Part shown: in pieces, positions 1 to 10,730 of the stretch
Layout of the letters: the number at the start of each line of letters is the position of its first letter
Numbering within the stretch: the stretch's first letter is position 1
NCBI GenBank assembly: GCA_930367205.1
Contig: OV884015.1
Span: 106,518,509-106,582,508 of the forward strand
Direction: 5' to 3'
Length of the DNA: 64,000 bases
DNA from: Acanthosoma haemorrhoidale
Lineage: Eukaryota; Arthropoda; Insecta; Hemiptera; Acanthosomatidae
Position numbers and translations under genes: made by a program
The notes under the pieces: model-generated
The model's input: the letters and a program-made list of their open reading frames with translations, nothing else
Database searches by the model: none
Told to the model about the DNA's origin: nothing

Positions 1-655
1 TGAGCATTACTCTCAAGTTATTAATGATTTGTCCTTATTATTATCAGGTTCACCTTTATGGCTATGTTAAGGCTACGAGATACCTCTTCTTCTTCCAGAA
101 TGCTTCACCAAGAGCAATGCCATAAATTAAAAAAATAAATTTATTATTATGATACTAATGATAAATGTCACTTAGCAATCTTCTCTTAGCATTTCAACAA
201 ATTTAGTTTATTAAAATTAATAATTCTCAACTCAATTTTTTTCCTCATTAGCGTTTTATGGTAGTATCACGTTATATACAGCTCAGATAGTACCGATCTG
301 ACTATATATATTAATATATATATATTCATCTCTACTCTAATGCAGTATTCAAATTATTCTCATGAGCCATTAAAATATGTTATTTATATAGACTATTTCA
401 TTTTGTTACATTTTCGCTAATATCTACTCAGGAAAAGAGCAATCTAAGATAAATCTAAAAGATACTAAATTGCACAAAACACAATCAACGTAACAATTCT
501 TATCACGAGGCAAGAAATCAGAATTTTAACTATAAAAGTCATAATAGCCGGAAATAGAAAAACACTATTTTTTATTTTATAAAAACTTAATTGAAATGCT
601 AGTTTAGTTTTCTTTTTTTAAAAGTTAAAATGACTGATTACTTTTTTATTGATCA
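1..655. other. AT-rich DNA, no gene seen
   Basis: AT-rich sequence with short TA runs around 300-330. No convincing open frame, RNA gene or repeat boundary is visible before the retroposon fragment that begins near 656. Confidence 0.6.
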
Positions 656-1057
656 GCTTTATTATGATAAAATTACAGTCTGCCTCATTGGGCAATAAGT
701 AATTGTGATAAATGTTTTCATTCATACCATATTTTCATTCACTCGCTCATTCGTGCGGTATTTACAAACATCCCAGAGACCTCCTAAATCCACATGGTTG
801 TCTCCCTCACACCCCCAACAGGGGAGAGCCACATACGCTCAGGACATGATTGGAGAAACCGGCCATTGCCAGGACTCCCATTGTTACACATTTATAGCAG
901 GTCTCGAGGCCACTGCCGTTTTAGTCTCCAAGGAGGATTGATGAGGGGTGCAGTGCAATGACTGTGCTAGGGGATTAAGGTGTTTGTATAGGTTACTATG
1001 GAATTTCATAAACTTGGAAGGGATGAGTTCGAGAATGTAGGGTATATTCAGATCGTC
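656..1057 (-). repeat. Family A jockey-like retroposon, 3' fragment
   Basis: Read on the minus strand, this is the last part of the family A coding region followed by its 3' UTR, ending near 656 at an AATAAAGC-type tail. The same order of blocks (ATTATAGGGATGAG-like stretch, CACTGCC block, ATTGCCAGGACTCCCA block, CAAATCCACATGG block, TTTACAAACA, GGCAATAAGTAATTGTGATAA) recurs in ten other places in the window. The 5' side stops near 1057, where sister copies continue into coding sequence, so it is 5'-truncated. The small plus-strand open frame here is antisense and not a gene. Confidence 0.75.
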
Positions 1058-1649
1058 TGATTACTAAGTCAGGAAATCCTCGGACGAAATTCTACATTGT
1101 TGCCACAGTGGTTAATAGCTATATCTACGACTTACAACTTATTTGTTGAAGTTGCCTCCGAATTGACAGTAAACGTTAATTAATTGATTGGAAATAATAA
1201 TAATTTATTATCTATATAGTACTACAGTTAAGAAACTAAATATTGAATGCTTAGATAATTTCCTAATTTCTGTATAGAAGTGGTTTTCTGGGTTGGTGAA
1301 TGTGGCCTGTGAGCGTATGCCAAAATCTATTTACTGCTGGATCTGTCACGCTTCTGATAAATCTGAGGGAATATTTCCCACAAAATGGGATAATTCCCAC
1401 CACTGGAAGGGCTGGATAAGGCTATCCCTGTAAGGTCATATAAGCAAACTTTTTTTTCATCTGAAAACAACCATACTCCATGTAGCGAAGAGCTAAATAT
1501 ATGTAAATTACCCTACACTCTGGTTCATAATGCATTATAATAGAAATGCAAATCTGTGTAACTTCTGGTAATAAATCATAGAGGGATCGGCAGATGTAAA
1601 CAAGTAACATCAAGGGTACGGCGATAAAACCTAGGGTAGGCCACACCGC
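1058..1649. other. No gene seen
   Basis: Mixed-composition sequence without a supported feature. A 74-codon minus-strand frame at 1422-1646 has no recognisable domain and no supporting context. Confidence 0.5.
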
Positions 1650-2242
1650 CCTTTAAAATAGACCTTCAGTCACGTTCCCGTGGTCATAAAATCATGCCAG
1701 AAACAGTTTAGATCACGTAGCTCGGGAGGTGGGACATCATAAAGCACACCCTTTTGGACCAACGGGATAATAAAACAGACCACCTGCAGACAGACTCCGC
1801 CTTCCACGAGGGAGGGGGGTGCAATATTTATATCAAGGGGTTTTCACCCTGAGATTCACTCTGTTTCTTAGTCTCCACAGCCGCATTACCTCGCGATACG
1901 CCAGGGCCCCGGGGCCCTGGGAGTAAGCCCACTCAGCCTTCTGCTAGTCTACTCTCGCTATGCCACACCTTTACGACGGCACTTTACCTCACAGCCTCTA
2001 GCAGACCTCTGACGACTTGTACTATTACGCTGCCGATCTCCCGCTCGAACTCTGAAAACTGGTCTTATTCTTTATGAACCTCTGAACCTCATCCTGAACA
2101 CAGTGTATAGTCGGGACACATCCCTATCAATAAATGGAGTCAGATATTAACGCCTACGTGGAACATGGTCCATGTTATTAACTACAACAATCCACACCAG
2201 GGCTAGAGTGATCAGGCACTCCCCTAGTGACGCCCCCCGACA
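1650..2242 (+). repeat. LTR-like sequence, family S (diverged)
   Basis: A GC-richer block that ends with GTGACGCCCCCCGACA, closely resembling the 3' ends of other family S copies (24685 and 38290, read on their minus strands). About 140 bp before the end it has CCTGAACACAGTGTATAGTCGGGACA, matching the CTGAACATAGTGCATTGTCGGG block of the copy near 30.47 kb. The 5' boundary is a guess. No internal retroviral coding region adjoins it, so it is most simply a solo LTR. Confidence 0.45.
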
Positions 2243-4099
2243 ATTGTTGACCTCCCACAATTGTTAACCCTTTTCCGACACTCCACTAAATATAAATACT
2301 ATACTCACATATTCTGTCGTTGCAAGTTAGAAAATTAATAATAAATAGTAAAAAATATAAATAAATTAACATTTTCACTGATATGTTTGGAAATTTCCTG
2401 GTTTGGAAATCGTCAAGGTATTTGGAATAGTCCATGTCAGTTAGTTAATACAATAAATATACGTAAGTTGGCTTTTATAACTGATTTTATTAATCTGTAA
2501 AGATTTACAATAGCATTTGTATTATAAGCAACAAACGATTTAACAATATAAAATAAAATAAATAAACATACCTGTAAAGATTAATTAAGATACACGTTAT
2601 TTACCAGGTATTCTAGTGGCTAGCCACATCACAAACAATAAACATAAGTACTATCTAGAAAGTAACCTTCACACAACAAACACAGCTAGCTAGATCTCAG
2701 CTGGAGTATATATATATATATATTGGATTAAGTATGCAACAAGTATTCTCCCGGAAATTTTCTAATTACTACAAGAGAACAATAGAAAAACATTTATTGT
2801 CTTAACAATTATAAATAATGTGCGGGGGCATGATGGGTCTTGCGGAGGTCATACCATTGAAAACAGAACATAGGTAACGGTAAAAGACAATAACTCCGTA
2901 CCTGTTCGATAGTAAAACCACTCTCTGAGGGCTCATATAATACGACGAGATAATAAAAAACAATTTATTTGAATTTCCATGAAGTGAATAATAGTGAGTA
3001 ATGAATAATCAGTAAACAGTAAATTAATAATGTCCCTACGAAGACACAATATATGAATTTTCATTTACGGGCAGTATTTTTGAATACCTTGTCAAATAAA
3101 AAACGGAAAAAGTTTTTTTATTTTATATTGTTGGGTTTACTGTCAGTGGGAAAAGGTGCTAGAAGTTATTTTTCGTTTTGATTGGAAAGGGGTTGGGTTT
3201 ATGACGGCTTTGATGGCCTGTGTATTGGAGAGTCGATCCCCAACTACAGATATATTCTTTTCCCTTTTCATTCTTTTTTCTGTTTCCGCCCTTCATTCAG
3301 ACCGCGGTTAGTAATCTGATAACATCGGATATTCTTCCAAATTTTTTTTTCCCCATCGGTAACACCAATTCAACACCCCGCTATTGAAACAAGCTGTTGC
3401 TAATTCATTTTTTTTTTGTCAATTTGGTGTTACACGTTTTATTGTACTTGTCATATCTACACAGGGTTTTTTCTGACACATCCTCACATTCATAAGTACA
3501 ATTATTTATTACAGTAATTACAAATGAACATCGCTTACCGTAAAATTGTTATCAATAATTAAATTTATAACACACTAAAAGATTATTATCAAAAAACATG
3601 GTGACGTGCAGACAGACAATAAAACGTAACAGTTTTGGTTCTAAAAAAACAGGGAAACTTAAAACAAATGTCAGATACAAATAGTTTATAAATACAAATA
3701 TGTAATATGACAAATTAAAAAGTAGTGATAGAAACAAAAAAACAAAAAGCTTATCTATTCAGCATGTCATATGACGTATGTACTTACATCTACTGACTAA
3801 TAGCACAGGAGTATTTAATCATAATTTAGGGTTTATTTACTGCTTCGGATACGATTTTATGACAAGTTTAATGTACACTGTTTATATTAGTACACGCGAT
3901 ATTAATCAGATCGTGGAGTTATAATTTTATGACCAGATCAATGTGATAGGACATGAACAACCCTTTATTATTTTTCATAGGGCAGCTTTATTTACAGACT
4001 TAACTATTAACTGTTAATTAAGTTTTATAGATTTGGCTACATTTTATATGTTCCCACAATATTATTTAGTACCTCCTTGGTAATAATTCATATCTTTAC
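2243..4099. other. AT-rich DNA, no gene seen
   Basis: AT-rich sequence with a short (TA)n at 2708-2724 and T-rich stretches near 3340 and 3400. The 61-codon minus frame at 3552-3737 is low-complexity hydrophobic and unsupported. Confidence 0.5.
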
Positions 4100-4636
4100 G
4101 TACAGTGGACTGACAATATAGCCAAATGTCTCCAACACTTCCAGAATGGAATCATGCAAAAAGTGGTCCGACGTACCTCTTTCGAGAGGTTGAAGAACGC
4201 TGACCTGCACCCGTTGCTTGGTGTGCCGTCGGTGGGTGAGTTCATCCGCCGGAGACACATTAAGTTTTTTGACTCGTTGCAGCACCTGACAAACCCAGTG
4301 TTTAACATTATGACCCCACCACCCCTCCCGCATCGATGGCAACAGACTGTCGGGGAAAAATTAGGATAAATTAGGTAGGTAAGTTAGTTTTAAGGTTGAT
4401 CAAAAAGGTGAGCCCCATCACCTTTATTAGTCAGTTTAGTCCAGTCACGTATAATGTATATCATTATACTTGTTTATTCATTATATAATTTCTATAAAAT
4501 AACAAAACCTGTATGTAATGTAGCGACGCTACATGAAATACAAAATAATTTGTGAATAGATTCTCCTGAGGATCTATAATTGTATGTAATTATCTGTAAA
4601 TTTAAAGGGGCTATGAAGAAAAAAAGAATAGTGGAC
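4100..4636 (+). pseudogene. Non-LTR retrotransposon fragment, family B3
   Basis: A 5'-truncated copy of the C-terminal end of a jockey/CR1-like reverse transcriptase ORF and its 3' UTR. The open part (about 4154-4369) shows the family B signature: VVRRTSFERLKNADLHPL, then RRHIKFFDSLQHLTNPVFN, then a proline-rich end. The untranslated tail (GAGCCCCATCACC, a TATAATGTATATCATTATAC palindrome, GTAGCGACGCTAC, AATTTAAAGGGGCTATGAAG) recurs at 58.2-58.86 kb and, reversed, at 58.0-58.2 kb and at the right edge of the window. No RT catalytic part is present, so it is dead. Confidence 0.75.
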
Positions 4637-4702
4637 GCACCAAGTTTAAGTTTTAATGCAGTTCCTATAAGGATGATTATTACCCAAAGAAAAAAAAATA
4701 CT

Positions 4703-4790
4703 AGCAGAATCACGAATCGAACCTAGGACCTCCCCAATAGCATAGCCATTCTGGGCTCTGCTAACCTAGCCTTACGATTAACGTTTGACA
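4703..4790 (-). other. tRNA-like or SINE-head remnant
   Basis: On the minus strand there is a B-box-like GGTTCGATTC preceded about 45 bases upstream by an A-box-like TAGGTTAGCAGAG, the layout of a tRNA-derived Pol III promoter. The T-arm stem does not pair properly and no clean acceptor stem is seen, so a functional tRNA is unlikely. It directly follows the B3 tail. It could equally be chance. Confidence 0.3.
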
Positions 4791-5338
4791 ATTTTTTTGG
4801 CTAAAAAATACTATTAAAAAAGATTATTTTATAAATATTATTTCTGCTTTAAAAAAAAATCAAAACACTCAAAAAAATTGTTCATTTATATGGGAAATTC
4901 TCAACAGCAGAATCTAGTTTGGTGCAAGAGAAAACAATTAATAAACCCCCTTTATTGTGACTGCAATTTGAGTTAACGTGGCTTGATGAATGAAGGCTCG
5001 GATCAACCCTCAAAAAATTCCACCCTGAGTTCTTTTAGTCAGCGTTGTTAGGGTTGTCGAATACGGCGTATTTATGATAATTCTTGCTGTATAAGACGTC
5101 TTTAAGTCTGTCTGTGGTGTCTTGTTGGATACATAGAATGATGCATCCGATGTCTTAGTACGACTGGATGTAAAGGTTAAATTCTACCATGGTTTCATTT
5201 AGAAGCGCTAGTCGAATTTAAAGCCATACATCTATTTCGATTTTGAAATAGTTTTGTATGTTTGAGATAAAGTGCCTTCAAAAACCATTTGAAAGGTGCT
5301 GAAAATAATATGAAATTGAAATAGGAATGGCCAATGGA
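4791..5338. other. AT-rich DNA, no gene seen
   Basis: No supported feature between the tRNA-like remnant and the TA microsatellite. Confidence 0.5.
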
Positions 5339-5380
5339 TATCTATATATATATATATATATTTCTATATATTTATATATT

Positions 5381-5447
<67 letters not shown>
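5339..5447. repeat. (TA)n microsatellite
   Basis: Nearly pure alternating T and A over about 105 bases. It is the insertion target of Element 1: the same TA tract resumes at 10731 on the other side of the element. Confidence 0.9.
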
Positions 5448-5449
<2 letters not shown>

Positions 5450-5637
5450 TAATCGTCTCCCAGCTGTAGACGATCGAGAAAAAGGAATGAAGAAGGAGGT
5501 AGATGATATAATAAGAAGGTTTGTTTTATAACTGGCTTTATTTTCCTCATCATTATCCTCTATACACACGTTACGGGTTTGTTTACCCTAGGCTACAAGG
5601 TATTAGGCTTAACATTGCCGTACCGCTAGACGTAACT
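5448..5637 (-). repeat. Element 1, 3' LTR
   Basis: 190 bp, identical by eye to 10541-10730. On the element's sense strand it begins AGTTACGTCTAGCGG and ends ATTACT. It is flanked by TA repeats on the left and by the G-run polypurine tract on the inside. Confidence 0.93.
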
Positions 5638-5646
5638 CCCCCCTAC
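5638..5646 (-). other. Element 1 polypurine tract
   Basis: On the sense strand a short GGTAGGGGGG abuts the 3' LTR. Its position immediately before the 3' LTR fits the second-strand primer of an LTR retrotransposon. Confidence 0.6.
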
Positions 5647-5881
5647 CAGTTTACGGACATTCCCCGTAAACTCCTAACATGCGACATCAGCTATGTATCT
5701 ATAGCAACACAAAACAAAAAGTATACTTTGTTAATAAAAAAAATTTGAAAAGAAAAATGTCTTCCAGGTCCATCTAAAAACACAGCACAGACCCATATAA
5801 CACAAAAAAAACATAATAAACCAATAAAAAATATATATATATAGGCCTCTCGGGACTGGTCACCTGTAACACACACCGGAG
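5647..5881 (-). other. Element 1 untranslated 3' region, no env
   Basis: About 235 bp between the integrase stop and the polypurine tract, AT-rich with a short TA run. The 61-codon frame here has no recognisable envelope features. The element therefore lacks a third ORF. Confidence 0.6.
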
Positions 5882-8800
5882 TTATGTTTCGACGACGGGG
5901 CTCCCAGGCTCCCCCGCGGGAAACTTGAGCTGTTCCACATGTACCGTCCGCCGTTTAATCGGGGGTGTAATGCTTTCGACCGTGACCACGTTGTGTTCGC
6001 GGAGAGCGATCACTCGGAAAGGACCCTCGTACCGCACTAGTTCCTTACCCCTGTTCGACCCTTTTCTCCGGTACACGAGCGCGCCGAGTTTAAGATTGCC
6101 CAGAATATCGCGGACTTTGAGGTTGTCGCGCGCCACCCGTCGCCGTTTCTTATCCTGGAGCCTTCCCCGAACGGCCACCCACTGTTTCTTTAGCGCTATC
6201 TGATTACTTACTACCCGTGCGGCCAGTTCTTCATCGATCGCCGTACTCCTGCTATCGCGCCGGCATCTTCGAAGTCCAAACAGCGTCTCGACCGGAGAAA
6301 AACCGGTGGCAGAATGGATTGAGTGGTTATACGCGATGACTGCCTTTTCCATCGCCACGTTTGGTTCTAACCCCTTCTCTCCATGGTAAATTCGTAGGTG
6401 GTCGCTAAGCGTGCTGTGCAGCCGCTCTACGTCTCCTCGACTCTTCGGGTGTCCTGGGGTGTTGAGATGCCAACGGATCTCTAAGGCCGCCGCCTCAGCC
6501 CTTATTTCGGCGTTATCAAACTCCCTACCAGCGTCGGAAGCTATCGTGTCTGGTACGCCATAAAATTGGCACCATGTGCGTAGTGCCCTTAGGACTGCTT
6601 CCGCTGATCGTTCTGCTATCAGATGGGCCATCGCTGTTTTGCTGAACCTATCGACAATGGTGACCCATTTGTATCCCCTCCATGTAAACGTGTCCACCTG
6701 CAAATCCTCCAACGGTTGGTCTGCCGTTGGCGTCTCCTCCTGTATTGCTCTGGGGGGGTGGCGATCATATTTCGTGGTCAGGCATGTGTCGCAGGTACCA
6801 ATAACTCTCACAATCGTGTCTTTCATGCCCAACCAGAAATATCTCCTCTTCAATGCTTGCAGAGTAGCGTCGATTCCCCGGTGGTTTGTCTTCCCTTGGT
6901 GGAATGCAAGGGTCACTTCTCTCTGCCGCGTTTCTTCTTTTACTGTCTCCACCTTCAGGGTACATCGGACGAACGTACGATCGACTCCGATCCTCTCCGT
7001 CCTCCATAGGCGTTTGATGCGTCCCCAGATGGTCGCATTTCCCACGTACATGTGGTGCGTTTTCCCTGGAGTAGATGCGTCCTTCAGAGCGCGGCAAATC
7101 GTATCGTCGTTTATCCCCGGTGTCGACCAGATTTTGACGATGTTGCAGTGGCCGTACTTCTCAGATTCCATCTTGAAGAGCCCAGAAGTTTTGGTGAGCC
7201 AAATGATCTGGCGCCTCTTGTCATTTATTATGGCGTCGAGGTCCTCAATGTCCGAGGCCTATCCCCCACTGAACTCCCGTCACTCGGAACATCATTGGCT
7301 GGAGCCCCCTCCCGCTCCCCTTCCTCGCCGGGTGACCATTCCTGGACGAATTGGTGGGTGTCACGTGATGGTCCCGGAATCTTCTCTTCGATCGCATTCA
7401 CGACCAACGCGCGGGATAACCAATCGGCCACGACGTTCTCCTTCCCCGGTTTGTAAATAATGTCGATGTTGTATTGACTGAGGAACTCCTTCCATCTGGT
7501 AATCCGCGCTGATGACTCTTTCAGTTTTCCCACCCATTGGAGGGGTCGATGATCTGTTTTAACCCGAAACTTCCTCCCGAATACGTAGGGCCGGAAGTGT
7601 TCTATCGCCCATACGATACCCAGTAATTCGCGTTCTAGCGCGCTATATCTACTCTCGGATTCAGTAAGGCGTCTGCTAGCGTATGCTATTGGTCGCTCCC
7701 CCCCGTCGCGATCCTGCGAGAGTACCGCCCCCAACGCGTATTCACTCGCATCTGTGGTAATCATGAAGGGGAGTGCAAAATCTGGAAACGCTAGTATAGG
7801 CTCTTCCTGTAGCCGCTCCATGCAACGTCTTATATTGTTCTCCATTACCGGGGTAATGACGACTTTTTGTCCTTTTTTAAGGAGATTGTTAATAGGGACC
7901 AGGTCCTCCGCCATTTCTGGAACGAATCTGCGGTAGTAGTTCAGGGATCCGAGTAAGCGCCGGATTCCTTTTACGTCTTTCGGGATAGTCATCCGCTGGA
8001 TGGCCTCCACCTTCCCACGATCGGGTTGCACTCCCTCTCTGGAAATTATGTGGCCTAAAAATTTCACCTGCTCTTGTCCCAAAAGCGACTTCTCCGCAGA
8101 CAATTTCAGCCCGAATTGCTTAATTCTGTCAAAAACCTGTCGCAGATGGTCCTGGTGTTCTACCTCATCTCGACTGAAAACCAGGAGGTCGTCCATATAT
8201 ATCTGGCAAAACGACTCCCCAATCCCTCTTAAAAATCCATCAGTCTCTGGAACGTTATTGGCGCGTTTTTCAGCCCAAACGGCATTCTGGTGAATTCGTA
8301 ATGTCCCCGCTCGAACGTGAATGCCGTTTTGTGTTGGTCTCCACGACGCATCCGAATTTGATGGTAACCCGCCTTCAGGTCCAGTGTACTGAATACCTTT
8401 GCTCCACTTAGGCGGTCCAGGATGTCTTCAAAGCGAGGAATGGGGTATTTTTCGTCTATAGTATTGTCGTTTAATTGCCTGTAGTCTATTACTACGCGGT
8501 ATTTTCGTCACCGGACGACCCTTTCTTTTTCACTGCCCACAGGGGACTGTTGTATGGAGACGTACTATCTACTATGATGCCCTGTCGTTTCAATTCCTCG
8601 ATTTCGTCCCTTATATGCTGTCACAGCGCCTGCGGGTATCGTCTCTCTTTGATATATATCACTCTCTCCTGCTTCAGTGGGATCTCATGGAACGTTTCCC
8701 CCGTCACTCCCAGTTTGTCCCCTTCGTTGAAAAATATATCGGCATACTCTCGCCGAATAGCGCGTTCCCAGTTGTCCACCCGATTGATCGCTCCGATTCG

Positions 8801-9253
8801 CTCCTTCCCGTCCCCCACGGTTCCTGTACACCGGCATAACATTCTTCCCAGTCTAATATCCCATATTCCGTTACGGCACTTCACTCTTGCTCCTACCCTT
8901 CCCAAGAGATCGCACCCTATGATACCATCGTACTCGCGCGGCATCTTCCTAACCACGTGTATTTTCAAATATTCCCCCTTTTTCGCCCACCTATCCAATC
9001 CCATCGTCAATTCGCCTTCGATTTTACACGGCCCTCCCAGGGTGATAAGCTTGCACTCGCATGCCTGAATCCGCGACGACCCCTCGCCCACACACAATCT
9101 GTCCGCCGCTTTCCTGCTGAGAATAGTACAGGAACTCCCCGTGTCTATCAAGCATCTCACTCCTCTCGCCACTCCAATAATGGGTATACCGCCGTAATTC
9201 CCTCTGACGCTATAGTTTATTAACGTGCGGCCACCCCTCTGCCAGCCCGCTCC
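5882..9253 (-). pseudogene. Element 1 pol: protease-RT-RNase H-integrase, broken
   Basis: Protease with active-site LIDTGSS lies at about 9119-9154. RT shows the catalytic YMDD at 8188-8199. RNase H begins near 7770 (TTDASEYALGAVLSQD) and has ADWLSR near 7430. Integrase has an H-x5-H and CDTC zinc module and a DDE triad in VDTF, SDAG and GDVE with exactly 35 residues between the second D and E, followed by a GPF motif. Lesions: TGA at 8621-8623 between protease and RT fingers; a 1-base-type shift in a T run near 8502-8505; a shift near 8233-8240 just before the catalytic loop, consistent with loss of one copy of a 4-base repeat; and a shift near 7255-7260 between RNase H and integrase. The integrase ORF alone is uninterrupted for 429 codons. 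Pol follows gag in the same frame after a TGA. Confidence 0.88.
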
Positions 9254-9256
9254 TCA
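9254..9256 (-). other. In-frame TGA between Element 1 gag and pol
   Basis: The gag ORF ends with TGA, and the protease frame continues directly from the next codon without a phase change, open for 210 codons to 8621. This is the layout of stop-codon readthrough. Alternatively the TGA is a decayed CGA codon, since at least one other pol lesion (8621-8623) fits C-to-T change at a CpG. Confidence 0.75.
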
Positions 9257-10438
9257 GGCCACCGCTTGCCGTTTCCTTCCTCCTTCCGTGCCATATCGTC
9301 TGCTTCTTACGTAGTCCCTGTCGTCCTCTGCAGTCTCTCCTCTTCTGCTCCTGGGTTCATCTTCTTCTTCTTCTGTCTCCGACGCTCCCGTAGTTTTTGA
9401 CGATTCGGAGGGGGTTCTGGTTCTTCTCCATACCCTCTGTGCGTTTACCTCCATCGGTTCCGGCCTATACCTCTCTGTTCGCTGGAAAATGTATGGACAC
9501 TGCCTCGCGATGTGTCCCTCAATTCCGCATTCAAAACATTTTGTTCGCGGGCACTGCGCCACTAAATGTCGAATTCTTCCACATCCGTGACATTTTCTGT
9601 CCTCCTTCCTCCCGCTGGGTCTCGGTCTCCTTTGGCTAAGTCTCCTTCCTTCAACCACCGCCCCTTTTTTCTCCGCATACCGTTGATCTTTCCTCTTCCA
9701 TGCCTGTTGCGGCATTCTCGGCCTCCTGTACATCACTTTGGACCACCCTGCCTCGTCTGCCTCTAATTTTTCTTCTTCCTCACGGGCACTAGTGTCCATT
9801 AAATCTTGGGCGCACTCAATGAACGATCGGTCTCCCGGTAGACTATCTTTCTTGCCGGTATCCCTGGCCAACTGTACCTTTAGAATGGTCGATAGGAATG
9901 CCATCCGGCCTTCCACTTCCGCTAGGTTCACCGTTTCTCTCATTTTTTCCGTTATTTTGTTAAATTTAGCCAAGAGTTCTCCGGCGTACTGCCCTTTCGT
10001 TTGATTGGGCCGTCTGGTCTCCCTGAACATCTGGAAGATGTCCTCTTCTGGTGTCCATCTGCCTCCCCCGTATGCCTTCTTTAGTCGTTCTTTTACCACG
10101 GTCCATGGGGTGTCTTCGTCGGCCTGTATTAGGTTTAGTACGCTCCGTTTTATTCTACACACTAGGCCCGCTTTGATTGATTTTACGTCACCAGAGTCGA
10201 GTAAACCCTCAGTTGCCTTCGCCTCTACTCTTTCCATAATCCTATCCCCGCCTTTGATGAAATGGTTCAATTCGCCTAACTCTCCTGAGAATTTCTCTAG
10301 GTCCGATATTGTTCTCCTCAGGTCCTGTGACGTTGCCGCTCGCACCTTCATCCAAGCCAGGGAGTTTGCATGAGCTTCGGCCATCGTTTCCCTAGGTAAT
10401 TCGGGCACTTCGAAAGCCGCAGGCCGTAATTCTACCAT
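9254..10438 (-). CDS. Element 1 Gag polyprotein
   Basis: A 394-residue nucleocapsid/capsid protein that would package the element's RNA into virus-like particles in the cytoplasm. The C-terminal third carries two CCHC zinc knuckles of standard C-x2-C-x4-H-x4-C spacing, at residues 283-296 (CHGCGRIRHLVAQC) and 301-314 (CFECGIEGHIARQC). The end is very basic and acidic by turns (Arg- and Glu-rich). The upstream part is helical and charged, as in retrotransposon Gag. The start chosen is the first ATG after the primer site, about 85 nt downstream. The frame is undamaged, in contrast to pol. Confidence 0.9.
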   Translation of the reverse strand: MVELRPAAFEVPELPRETMAEAHANSLAWMKVRAATSQDLRRTISDLEKFSGELGELNHFIKGGDRIMERVEAKATEGLLDSGDVKSIKAGLVCRIKRSVLNLIQADEDTPWTVVKERLKKAYGGGRWTPEEDIFQMFRETRRPNQTKGQYAGELLAKFNKITEKMRETVNLAEVEGRMAFLSTILKVQLARDTGKKDSLPGDRSFIECAQDLMDTSAREEEEKLEADEAGWSKVMYRRPRMPQQAWKRKDQRYAEKKGAVVEGRRLSQRRPRPSGRKEDRKCHGCGRIRHLVAQCPRTKCFECGIEGHIARQCPYIFQRTERYRPEPMEVNAQRVWRRTRTPSESSKTTGASETEEEEDEPRSRRGETAEDDRDYVRSRRYGTEGGRKRQAVA

Positions 10439-10523
10439 GTAACTAGGTCACTTTTTCCCAATAAGACAACAGGAAAAAAAAATTAAAATTTTACTCACAG
10501 TTGTTTACCAGAATACTCGTAGT

Positions 10524-10541
10524 TCCCGGGTTTCGGCACCA
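10524..10541 (-). other. Element 1 primer binding site (tRNA-Phe)
   Basis: The plus strand reads TCCCGGGTTTCGGCACC followed by A, the first base of the adjoining LTR. From memory this equals the 3' end of insect tRNA-Phe including CCA, so the element's sense strand is complementary over 18 bases. Its position touching the 5' LTR is canonical for minus-strand priming. Confidence 0.85.
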
Positions 10542-10730
10542 GTAATCGTCTCCCAGCTGTAGACGATCGAGAAAAAGGAATGAAGAAGGAGGTAGATGAT
10601 ATAATAAGAAGGTTTGTTTTATAACTGGCTTTATTTTCCTCATCATTATCCTCTATACACACGTTACGGGTTTGTTTACCCTAGGCTACAAGGTATTAGG
10701 CTTAACATTGCCGTACCGCTAGACGTAACT
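10541..10730 (-). repeat. Element 1, 5' LTR
   Basis: 190-bp copy, identical by eye to 5448-5637. The TA repeat resumes directly after it at 10731, consistent with a 4-base TATA target duplication, though within a TA tract this cannot be proven. Confidence 0.93.

Larger units (their letters stand above)
5448..10730 (-). mobile_element. Element 1: Ty3/Gypsy LTR retrotransposon, full length
   Basis: A 5283-bp element on the minus strand, bounded by two 190-bp LTRs that I read as identical. Order on its sense strand: 5' LTR (10730-10541), tRNA-Phe primer site, gag, protease, RT, RNase H, integrase, G-run polypurine tract, 3' LTR (5637-5448). This domain order (integrase last) defines Ty3/Gypsy. 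LTR ends AGT...ACT and a TATA target are typical of gypsy/17.6-type insect elements. About 235 bp separate integrase from the 3' LTR, so there is no env gene. Its coding DNA is clearly GC-richer than the flanks. Pol is interrupted, so this copy probably cannot make its own enzymes. Confidence 0.93.

Noticed and set aside
4703..4790. Functional tRNA gene
   Set aside because: A- and B-box-like motifs exist but the T-stem and acceptor stem do not pair, so it is listed only as a remnant.
5334..5569. Two small frames rich in isoleucine and tyrosine
   Set aside because: They are translations of the (TA)n microsatellite.
5691..5876. Possible env gene of Element 1
   Set aside because: Only 61 codons, hydrophobic by base composition, with no signal peptide, cleavage site or fusion-like features that I can recognise.
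6576..7460. Long plus-strand open frame of 294 codons
   Set aside because: It is antisense to the integrase and RNase H coding region of Element 1 and has no domain of its own; GC-rich coding DNA often leaves the opposite strand open.
8188..8205. Suspected frameshift in the TATATA run at the YMDD codon of Element 1
   Set aside because: Careful counting shows the frame is continuous through this run; the real shift is upstream, near 8233-8240.
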